64,000 nucleotides of DNA from Todiramphus chloris collaris (lineage: Eukaryota > Chordata > Aves > Coraciiformes > Alcedinidae), in contig JANVCC010000018.1 of the NCBI GenBank assembly GCA_025345505.1, positions 58,115,341 through 58,179,340 of the forward strand, read 5' to 3'. The notes beneath the pieces are model-generated. The model saw only the letters and a program-made list of their open reading frames with translations. It did not search any database and had not been told where the DNA came from. The translations under genes and the position numbers were made by a program. Each line of letters begins with the position of its first letter. The first letter of the stretch is position 1. This document shows, piece by piece, positions 28,001-40,000 of this stretch.

Positions 28001-31000
28001 AATAAATGCTGAGGTACCCATGACTTTGTAATTATCAGGTCATGTCCGTTCTGCCAAATTCATTTACATGGTTCACTTTTACTCGGGACCAAGTATAGCA
28101 ATGAGTTATAAAAGTTCTTTGCTATATCACATTTTAAGGTAGCTGGTTGCAGAGCCTGATAGTGTATATAGAATCTCACCATCTATTATGCGTTGTTTGT
28201 AAATGATGTATATCGGCTTCACTGTGAAATGTTTGAAACTTGCTAATAAGTATCATTTGCTACAATTAATGTGATGATTTTTTTTTTTTTTTTTTTCTTT
28301 CTCTCTCACCCTAGTATGAAAGCAAGGTAAAAATAATTAGATTACTTGCATGACTTGCATGTGTCTAATAAGTGCAGCTTGGAAGCACAGACAGCAATGC
28401 AGAAGCAGCGTGTGGGCAGTATTCATACCAGTTGTTACGCTAAGGCTGTTAATTCAGCAAGTTGCTCCTGCTGCAACAAGCAAAGCTGCTCCCAAGCGCT
28501 TAATACTGTCATCTTACATGCTGTGCACCACACACCTACGCAAACAACTTTTAGTTTCTTCCCACAGCTGCTTACTTCAGCTGTGTTTGATTATGACACT
28601 GGAATGCCTGGGTAGCAAAGCTACAGCAAACTGTATCGCTGAGCGTGGTTCCGACCTCCAGGCTGTAAGAGCAGTGCAGTCCCGGAGCAGGCGAGGAGCA
28701 CTGTGCTGCGTGGCAGTGAAGTAGTTACTGAGGAGGGTATGAAAACAAGGTGCAGATTTTTGTGGAGTTTGCCACTTCTGAGTTTAAGAGCAGGAGGATG
28801 GGGGAGGGGATAGGAGAGGTCACCTATTTCTGACTGTGTTTTCAGTTTGCAACTCTTTGTGTCCATTACTTTTGCTTTGATATGCTCAGATACAAACTGA
28901 ATTTCACTGTTTTGCAGCTTAGTTCCTGGCTTGAATTAGAAAAATTCAACCCCCGCCCCAGATCCTGAGAAAGATTATTTCTCTGGAACCCGAGTTCCAG
29001 AAATGTGCTTCTGTTCCCTTGACTGGGATCCTAGTTCAGGAAAAAAAAAAAAGCCCAAGAATTTATGCAAGATCTGAGTGAACTTGGACCTTGTTTTGTA
29101 TGTTTTGGAAGAGAACAAGGGAAAAAGGAAAAAGACTATCTTAAGATAACATGAAGAAAGTGGTCAGTGTTTGTGAGGATGTAGAATCCATACAGATTGT
29201 GAATTACAAGATAACAGCAGCTGCTTGTAACGGGACAGAATGAGGGACAGTATCTAACTGGTCAAGGCAGGAAGGGGGTAGGGATATGAATGGTTTCTGG
29301 ATGCAAAGGCAGGAGACTGTGGGCACTGTTTACAATGATATGGCAAACCTCTTGTGCTGCTGGGAAGTTGAGTCAATAAAGGAATTGGAGAAGAGCTAGG
29401 AAATAAAAGAAAACTCAAAAATTAAAGGTGACCATAACTACACAGCTGTAAATAAAGCAGAATACAGATTATTTTAATAAACAAGAAGCTTGCTTTAACT
29501 TACGTAGAGGATGCTAATTTGCCGGAGAATACACTGCGCTTGCTAGGACAGCTATAATCCAAAGAATGGCTTTCAGTGCCAAAACTTGCAGCTTAATAGT
29601 ATCTGTGCATAATGGTTTTATTTTGTAATTAATATTATTTAAAATCTTTAATTTCCTTCCAGGAAGATAAAATGTTGGGTTTCCTCCCCTCCCTGCCCCC
29701 CAGTATTAACTCATTTATTTTCCAAAATAATTTTTCTTTCTTTGAGCTCTTTATATTCACATATTCTGGTAAACACTCATGGGTAATAGTGAGTGAATTA
29801 ACTAATGAATCTTTTTTCTTTTGGGGTTTACTCTCCATGGTATGAATGGCAAGTCTTTTCCTGAAGTGACTTCACAAGTCCTATCTTCTTTCAAGCCTGG
29901 TTCAGATGTTGCCAGCAATTATGGTCTCACTCTGGTGTTCCCAGCCCTGGGAAATCATACTCTTCAATTCAAGCATGCTAGCTTTGGTGTTAATTTTAGG
30001 GGTTTTCACGTTTCTTCTGTCAACCAAATGCTGAGCCAAACCATGGAACTTTGCAATTCTATTACAGTCTTTTCTTGTCTTGGATAGATTGTTACATTCT
30101 GTAACAAACTCATGTGTTTTGTTCCCTTTCACTGCCTGAGAAAGTCAAACGTATTGTTGTGTCATAAAAAAATATGCAGCACTTTTCTGAGGAAAGATAC
30201 TGGGAACATAAAATACATGGAAAACAAATGTCATTCTACCTGAACATAAAGAATTTCTAAAGCATAAAAACTGAATAATTTTTTTTCTTTTTTTTTTTTT
30301 CAGTATTTGGGAAAGGCTTTATCCAAAATGTTTGTACACTACTAAAGTTTCTCTTTCATTAGGCCCTAGTATGCAAAATCATGAATGAAACGTATGCCTT
30401 CCAGTTAAGGTCTCTACTGTTACGATTTCCTAGGTTGCAACTTTCTGCTTTGCCTAAGGAACAACTACTTACTTATTTGATAGCTCATTTAAACAGAGGT
30501 GACAACACTCCTTTAACAACATCCACAGAAAACAAAACCCAACACTGAAGAAAAGAAAGTAAAAATGGAAAAGAGGACTGTTGTCAATTGAAGATGAGAT
30601 GCATCTCCTGTTATGCCTTTGAGTGATGCAAGGCAGAGCACAATATGTGCTGATAGGTGGTAGAAGGCAACATGTATCAATTTGAGTGTATGTGTGTATT
30701 TAAAAAAAAAAAATCAAGCATCTGTGCATCTGTCAGTGCATGTGAGTGTGTCTGGCTGTCTGTGTTCTCCTTAAACTCTATTTCTGAAAACACACTGTGC
30801 TTCTAATTTTTTTTTAGGCCTGAGGTGAATTTAAAGAAATATACAGGTTGCCTCAAAGAGATTGAAATATCGAGGACACCATATAATATACTGAGTAGTC
30901 CCGATTTTGTTGGGCTAACCAAAGGATGCACACTAGAGGTTAGTCTGACTTCCATGCGTTTTGGTCTTAAGGGGTATAAATGTTTTCTGGTTTCTGATTT

Positions 31001-34000
31001 TACGGCATAATGTATTAACTGTATAAGGCATATTCAGACACACGTAGGGATCTAACCTGAAAATTAGAACAGTTCTATTTAAGAGGAAGAAGATGAATGA
31101 GTCTGATTAGCAATTAGACCAGTTTTCGAGATCCTAACTTCTTGGGCAGTATCCCTGGCCAGTTGTGATATCCCTATCCTTAAAAGATAGGGTTTTCTGA
31201 AATGCATAGCACTGGTCTAGCTTTGTTTCATCTGACTGGAATGGGAATTATTGACATGAATGAGGACAGAATTAGGCACTAACAATATTGCAAAAACCTT
31301 TAAAAAAATATATGCACATAAAATCCAATGATTTACACTATTGCTATTATTTTAAAATGTAATAATAAAATTATTCGCTACAGAAAACCTGAGATATTTT
31401 GAAAATCGTGGTATATCTAGGGGTAACTGAAACAAAGTGACCTTTAGGACAGGAACTGTAGAGCACTTACTGTTACAAGCTACAACTAAGCAAGAAGGCA
31501 CACCTCTTACCGATCAGTAAGAAAAGAATGTGCAAAATTGTTGTTGTTATTTTAACTTAAAATACAAGTCAAGTCTATTTATTTTCAGTTGCTGCTGGTT
31601 CTAATTAACAGGCTTTCAATGCATATAAACTTCAAGGAATCTCATCCTAAGTTTGGAAGAGAATATAGTATTTTTCCATGGAAAAAGAGTCTCTGTATAT
31701 AAAAGAAATATTTCCAGTGACATTTGTCTCCTAGTAAATAGTTTGTATTACTTTCCTGGAAATATGTGCTATTTAAGGTAGTTTTGCAAGCAGATGTATG
31801 ATCTAGAGTTCCGTATCAGCTACCACTACAATAAATCCAAATGAGCTGTTGTTAACTTGATGGTCTCCAAACATTTTTCTACAAAACATTAAAAATTCCC
31901 TTTGAACAGTGACTGGAAATTTGCCAGGCCAAAATAAAGATGAGGACCTTCTTTTGCTGTGTTTATCACTTGTACTTCTGGCCTTCGTCAGAGCAAAACA
32001 CATATAACAATAGGACTCTTGGACAGGATATTATGCTAGATGGATCTGTCATGAGATGGCCATTTTTAATTTTTCAAGTTTGTGATATAGCTAAACTGTA
32101 AATAACCATATTGATCAAACGCTTTTAAATGTTACAAATTTGGTTTCGGCAAAAATGTTCTACAGAAGTTCATATTTGTTTTCATTTACCATAGATTCTT
32201 TCCTAAATAGGAAAGAAGGATAGTTGTGTTCTTTTTTTTTTTTTCTATTGCTATGAATCTTAATACTTTGTTTTTCATGTTACTTTGTAACCCTTGAGGT
32301 TTCAGAGTATGAAGTTTAACTGGATTAACCATTTTATTGGGGAATTAAATAAAATGCTCTAATTGTACAAAACAGGATATGTAGCATAATTAAAAAGAAG
32401 TAAAGTAAAAGCAAAAGATAAAGACTGGATATACGCTCAATTGTTTAAATGCCCTCAGAATTCAAAGATGGCTGAACATCATCAGCAGTTATTTTATTTG
32501 GCATAATCTGTTATCTGCAGATCTGAAAACTGTTCTACTGTACCTCAAAAATGGTGAGTTACTTTAGAAAAAGTCACTGTTTCTGTACACTGGTCTTCTG
32601 CAGCTGAAAGAATACATGAATTGGCAGCAATTACAGAAAATCTTCAGGAGTATGCACTTAATTTATTATTTGATGATTTGCTCTACTCTTTAAATTGTGT
32701 TGATGGCTACCAATGTCCAAAGAGTTGGGCCATGTGCCGCAAGTGCTTCATTTATGAGCCTGAGGCGGCAACAAAGCAGTGGTGCTTGTGCAACAGTAAG
32801 GATGAAGCCATAATGACTGATTAATGAACAATATTATATGGGCATATTTGACAAATAATAGAATCTAGTTTTATAGTCATATTGCCTCATGATGTCTAAT
32901 GTATTGATTTAAAAGCAAAATCCCACTGTATTAACTCAATGGAAAACATTCATACAAAGACCAGTTGTGAGCAGGTATTTTTAATCCAAGGATATACTGA
33001 GATAAGACTGGAACTTTGCCTTCCTGTAAGACAGGATTCCAGAAATACTCCAGTGATGCCAGATGCAAACAGGTAAATTAGTGTTTGCACAACACACTGA
33101 GAAGTAAATTGCTTAGTGTTTCTTACTGCTTTCCATCTCTTCACACTGGTTATGTTTGCATAGTTTATTATTTTAGTTAAGAAATCTTTTCTGCATGTTC
33201 CTACTCTTGTTTTTAATTCTACTAATGCACTTTCTTGTCCTCTTCTTCTTACAGAACATTTATACAGTTAGCTTCCCCAAGCCAGGTTTTGTGGAACTGC
33301 AGCCTGTCTCCTTTGACACGGGCACAGAAATCAACCTCTCCTTCAGCACCAAGAATGAGTCTGGGATCATCTTGTTTGGCACAAGTGGCACAGTCGTGCC
33401 CCCTCGGAGAAAGCGCAGGCACACTGGAAGGAAAGCTGCCCCATTGAAGAGGAAGCGCAGACAGACAGGACAGGTACAAAGAACCTGGCAAAAGATAAAG
33501 AAAAAACCCAGTTCTACTGAACTTGTTCTACTTGGATTGTTCCAAGACACTGACAGATATTTATACTTAAGTTAAAATTCAGTGGTTGGGAAAAAAAAAA
33601 AAAAAAATTCTAATGTTATACTTCATCTGATGGAGTATCTGATAGAGGCTCAGAATTGTTTGGGGTTGGTTTTTTTTTTGCATTGCAGTAAATGTTTCTC
33701 TTACAGCAAGGCACCTATTGCTTGGTGCTAAACAAAAACAGATTTGTTTTTCTATCATACAGATGCTTCCATGGGTTTTTTTAATCAAAATTGTGTTCTT
33801 CACTCATTCTGAGGACTACTTATGCACTGTTAATACTTGGAAACTTCTCTCATTTCGGTTCGTACAGACATAGAAAGGATCATTCTGTTTTTCCCTGAAA
33901 CAAAAAAAAAAAAAACCCAAAACAAACAAAACCATAACAAAACCAAAACACAAAACAAACAAACAAAAAACAACCTACGAAAATAAAAAACAAACAAACC

Positions 34001-37000
34001 AAAACCAACAACAACAACCAAACAAACAAAAAAACCCCACGACCCACACCAAACCTGCTAAAAGTAGTGCAAGATAAGCCCTTTTTTGGAATCACTGCTG
34101 TAAGGTATAAGACATAAAGTTGCTCCAGTCTCTTTTCTCACCCATAAAATTCAAATCTGCAATATAAATCCTTTCTGAAGAAAACAATAGCATCAGTCTG
34201 ACAAATACCTACAGAGTCCAAGTGACTAACTGGTAAAAGTGTGATTGCTGTTATAAATTAGTCAAGTCTTGATTAATTAAAAACATCACAGACAGGCATA
34301 CTGTACTAGAGACAGAGTATTTTGTTGCTTTCTTTGTTCGGAACATTGGGGAAATAATACTTCATTATTCTCCTTCCTGCCAGTTTTGGAAGAGAGCTCT
34401 CGGTGACCTGGAGGAACGTGCTCCAGGGACAGCATGTTATAATGTTTCACCCGTATGACATTAGCTTCAGGGCAGGGGCTCCTTTATCATTTCCTTGCTC
34501 TTCAGGTCACAGAAGTGAGCATGACACTCATTGCTATAGTAACTGGAGGTTAGATCCTGAAATCTGCTACAACATGATATTGGTTGCTAGAGTAACTACT
34601 AGCATGATTTGCCTGCCCTCCAAACACAGAACTCACACTGAGATCAATGCTGTTCAGGATTTGATGGGTATAAGATGAGGCCTTGTAACAGCAAAAATCA
34701 GCAGAATTGTAAGTTAGAAGGCTCCGTCCTTCCGTGCAAATAGGTGCACAGACAGTTAAGTCTTTTGATGAGGCTTTCTAGCATGACCTCATTTTACCCA
34801 TTCCTCATTATAAAAATACGAGAGAGCCTGAATGCAGCAACAGCAGCACAACTGAAACTACAGTACATTGTCAACGGTGAGCAAATTAAAAACTGAGTAA
34901 GAAAAGAAAGCATTCACATGAATGTAAAATTAAGTGAAATAACTTCTTTCCAAACGCAACTTCCTTTCTTATACCAACATATCTACTGCAGGCTTATTAC
35001 GCAGTGTTCCTGAACAGAGGGCGACTAGAAGTGCATATCTCCACTGGGATACGGGATCCCCACAGGATCACCATCAGACCAGAAGCTGGAGAGTTTCACG
35101 ACGGCAGAGCTCACTCCATCCGGATAGAACGAGCTAAAGGGTAACAAATACATACAAGTGCCACAGACCACACACCACAGCTAATTCAACAAAGCCAATG
35201 TCGTGATGTCTTCATCAATCCACGTAAATGCTTCTGCTGAGGCAAAGAATCTAGTGTAATTCCATCCTTATGCAAAAAGTTTTCGAAGTTTTTGAGTGCT
35301 TATTTTTCTGCAGAGCTGGGTTTACATGCTGTGATAGGCTACCAGCCTCTTTCTTCAGAGGCCTGCATTTGTCTCATCTGGTATCTTTCACCTTCTGGTT
35401 CTCAGCAAATATATTTTATTAATTGAATCTGTGGAAGAGAAATACTGCTGTGGGGCAGTAAATCACTTTTTCAAGATGTAGAAGAAGACTGAGTATATAA
35501 ACAGCAACAGCACAGTAGCCTGTAGTCCATGTGCTGGTGTATACACATGGGGTTACAGTGGTGCCCAGCTAAATGTGGTAAAGCAACGAAGACACACAGT
35601 CCCAGATAAACAGAATTCATTCTTATTGCTGGGAAGCCACTGCAGACTTTCTCAGACTGTGTTGTTTTCAACAGAATTTCACTTAAATTCCTTTGCTGTT
35701 TCTCAAACATTGTAAAAAATGCTAATTACACTTCAGCATTCAGAAAGTGATTAGAAACAGCAGTACTGTAATGTGACTCAGGCAGTCGGTATGGCCTGGA
35801 ATAACCCTTGTTCCAATTAGGGTTTGTTGTGGACATTTGGATATACAGATGTGTATATACTGCACAGACATTCATCGGATTGGTGCACTATGGACAATGT
35901 TCTGGTTTGTTTAAAAAAAAAAAAAAGTCAGGAAGATGTGACATCCAGCATGTTACAAAACACACTTATCCAAGCACACTGAACACTAGGCTTTACCCTC
36001 TTACCCCCACAACACTGCAGCCTTTTTGAGCAACAATTCCTGGCTGTCTGGTTCTGAGGTGCCCTTCTGGCCTCTTTACTATTTGTTTTGCTTTGATTTG
36101 TCCTTTGTCAGTATAATTTTCTGACTGAATTTCTATTGTATCCTTTAAAATAATATTGTAAATAATACTTTCAGACAATATCTCTCCCCAGCTTCAATGA
36201 CTAGTTCAAGGTAAAACCATAATTCTTTGAGAGAAAAAGTAATTTTGGAAATTAATTATCGCATTTTGCAAAATATTTTGTGTTACTGTGACAGAACACA
36301 AATATACAGATGATAATAAGAAGTTCTAAACAACAAAGGAAGTTCCTTTATGCAGTGCCATAACAAGTACAGTAGCTTGGCCTGTGAGACTACATCAAGA
36401 TACAATTGTTGTACGATGCCATCCAGTGATTATGCTTGTTCAGATGAAACCTCAGTGTTTGCAAAGTAGTTCTGTTACAAAAAAAAATTGACTGAACTCT
36501 GCAGTTTCAGTAACCTGAAATGGATGTCAAAACATATAAATTAACCTCTCCTCTGCTCATCACAAACTCAAGCTTTGTTGATTAAATACAAGGAACACCC
36601 TTTGAAAACTCTTCAGAGAGATAATTGTCCAGATAATTATGAAGTATTTGCTTTGTCTTCCAAAATAATTATAGGATGCTGTTGAAAACTAATGCACATC
36701 ATTGTATGGTTCTGCTTGGAGCCAAAATGTTTACTATGGTAACAGCTAAAGATGAGATGAAATACTGCATGCTGATGAAAATATTGACAATCAGTAGCCA
36801 TGGCTAATGTGCGGCAGTACAAAGGATAACTCAAGTCTTGCCAATCAGATTTCCCTACACTTCCTCTGAAGGCAGTGGAGAGAAGTGTCCTCTCTGTCTA
36901 GGGTTTGTGTAAACCTCCACCTAAACATGAGGAAAAACTTCTTTTTTGCAGACCACTGGAATGGGGTTCCCAGAGATGTGGTGGTGTCTCCTTCTCTGGA

Positions 37001-40000
37001 GACATTCAAAACCCACCTGGATGCAATCTTGTGCAACCTGCTCTAGGTGATCTTGCTCTGGCGGGGAGGTTTGACTATGTGATCTCCAGAGTTCCCTTCC
37101 AATCCCTAACATTCTGTGATTCTGTGCAATAAAACAGCCAAGTATTTTACATATGAAAATGGGCCTCTTTTCAATAATTTTTTTTCAATATTAGGTTGCT
37201 AACATTTGCAATTATTTTAAAGGAAGAATATTGGAGTTAATGACATTTTGCAGTTGAAATAAGTGAGGTTATTGGCCAGAAACTGATTATTTCTGGTATG
37301 TCATAAGGACGCTCAGTAATTTTGAAAAATCAATCTGCTTACTTACAGGTACCCAACTTGGGTTTAAATAAATAATTGTAGTCAAAGATTCTTGAATAGT
37401 TAGGTCCTGATGTTTAGTATGATTGTAACATACTTGAAATAAAAACTGCACTTCATAAATCATATCAGTATTTACCAGAGACACATACAGCTTTTTCTGT
37501 GATCCTGATTATCTCCTGGCTAAATTCTATTACAGGTAGTTGTACAGTGTGAAGAAACTATGCCAACTGGCATTCTTCACCTTCAAAAGTACTGCAGTTC
37601 TTATCCATCCTTTGTAACTCAGCTCACCTTGAGCTGGGTTAGTTCAGAAGTAGGAAATTTTCTATATTTTATCAATGGTAAATTGTGATAAAGACAGCAG
37701 TTAATTTTTTGACTCTTGTTGCTATACCTTGTTATATAGGTTACCCATCATAATAACCCACTGTCACACGACCCTTACATTAACACTGCTTTCTCAATAT
37801 GGACAATGTATGGCTTGGCAAACGAGTTTTTCACTTTCCATCCCCTTTACCATGTTTCTCTGTAAATGTGACACAAGCCCACAACATTTGCTGCTCAGTA
37901 GCTCTGACAGGCAAGAGCATTCAAATTTTTCTCTGACATTTGATGCTTGCTTTTACCAGAATAATGCCCTTCACCATATTTATCCCTTTCCTCTTTGCTC
38001 TTTTCTCTATTCCTTGACTTGGCTTGGTCAGCCAGCGGTGCTGTGCTTCAGAGGCTTCTACATTCCTCTGTTCAACAGAGCACAGGACTGCTTTGTCTTT
38101 AACTTGTAGTGTGTGTATTACCTGTGAGAATTAATTGCAGCACTTGTATCAGTATGTGGTGAACAATCAGCAATTTTCCTACTCTGCCACCTCCCCCAGC
38201 AAAAAGCTACTAGATCCTTTTAATACAGTGTATCTGTGGATGGTTCTGCAATCAGAGCAGTCTTTAGCAGTGTTTGACCCCCAGCAAGAAGATAATAACT
38301 TGTACAAGCCAGGAAATAGGGAGCCCAAACAAAATGTGATCCCATGCTGTTCCCACCCTGCTGAGCATTAGATGATTACGTCTACCATCACAATGCAGGA
38401 GGCTTGGCTCTTTACCGTCTCAGTGTTGCCACATGAAGCGTTTCTTCCTGTTTGACCAATGACTGGTGCTACCACCTCACTGCAGCAGAGCTTTGCCGGG
38501 CTCTGTCGGGAGAGCTACCAAGGAAGCACAACAGTAGCTGAAAACCTACTAGTAGTTAATATGCGTTTCATGTGAGCTGCTAATTACATAATTTGGACTG
38601 CTTAGTGTTATAGCTGGTGTAGGAGTAAATGGTGCCTGTAAAGCGGTCGTTTTGATACAAGCAATAACCAGAGTAAAATATTTATTTCTTTGCCTTCAAA
38701 TCTTTTTCACAGGATGTTCACTGTTCAAGTAGATGAAGACAAAGTCCAGACTCAGAGACTGCCAACAGACCAGCCTGTCTCTGTTAAGAAACTCTTTGTA
38801 GGGGGTGTTTCTTCTCAGTTTCAGACTGCACCTCTCAGAAACATACCACCATTTGAGGGCTGTATATGGAATCTTGTCATTAATACCACGTAAGTCTCAC
38901 TGATTCCAAAAAATGTCCAGTTAATGAGGTCTGTTTAATTACTTTGTCTGCCAAAACAAACTTTGTTGTTGCAAGGAATCATACTAACAGCAAATACTAG
39001 AATATGATCAGCTTTCTTAATATGCCCTTCCTTTTTCTTGTCTATAATATATGCTCCATAGACTATGCAATTAATGAAATGTTCTACAGGCAAGCCAACA
39101 CTTGTCTATTTGTCCATGAAATCAGGGAAATTCAACAGTGATGCTGAAGTAAGGCTTGCCTCAGTGATAGGTGTACTAAAACACTTTATTTAAGTAAGGT
39201 TGATCTCCAAGAGCATACAAATTCTGAGCACCACCATGGGAATTAATTTGCTTTGTGGAAATTGCATTCTGTAGTAATCTGGAAGGGACAGTTAAGTAAG
39301 TAAAAATAAATGGAATCATCAATAAAATAAAACCTCTACAGAAAGTCCCCATCTAAATCTTTCTTTCACATAACTGAACTACCTAAATAAGGATCTCATC
39401 ACCTCACACTTCATCAATGTACATCAGAGAAAAGGAATTCCCCTCAGTGTGATTCAGCCTACCTAGGCTGATAAAGGTTGCCAAAGAGGACGCCTGGCTC
39501 TCTGCACTAATTGTAAGAAGGAAAGCCAAGGGTAACTGTCACTGCTAATTTAAGTGTCCCACTTCTGTAGCTAAAACAGATGGAATTACTTCTGGTTCTT
39601 GTGTCTTGGGAAGTCAAATTACACTGCAGCATACATCTATTCTTTATAAACAGGTGGTAAAAAGGCAGAAAAACTAATAACAGACATCAATTTCTTTGTG
39701 TGTTCTCAGCCCCATGGACTTCGCTCAACCTGTGTCCTTTGAAAATGCAGACATTGGCCGATGTCCCTCTCTAGAACCAGAGGTTAGGCCACCTGAGGAT
39801 GAAGATAAACCAATCCCTGCAACAGTCCTTATCCAGCCTGAACCAGACACTAATGGGGAGAAAGAAAGACCAAGGACAACTCCCACTTCCCCTCCTCCTT
39901 TAATATCATCTTTATCTTCATCACTTGTAAGTGTAGATTGTTTCACTCAGGTAAAGCTTGAAAAGTTTCTTTTTCCAGGCAAAACTGAAAAGGCAGCCAT

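Noticed and set aside
28346-28724. Overlapping 89- and 124-codon frames after the 12-nt microexon
   Set aside because: Two phases are open over the same GC-richer patch and neither resembles a known domain.
32621-32824. 67-codon Cys-containing open frame in an intron
   Set aside because: It has a start near an AG but no matching phase, no donor support and no similarity to laminin.
33249-33550. Two minus-strand open frames of 80 and 96 codons
   Set aside because: They are antisense shadows of the GC-richer LG3 exon.
33195-33575. 126-codon open frame around the LG3 exon
   Set aside because: It is the exon at 33255-33473 with intronic extensions on both sides; splice sites and phases fix the true limits.
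33830-34095. Minus-strand Phe/Val/Leu-rich frames resembling membrane segments
   Set aside because: They translate an A/C-rich simple repeat.
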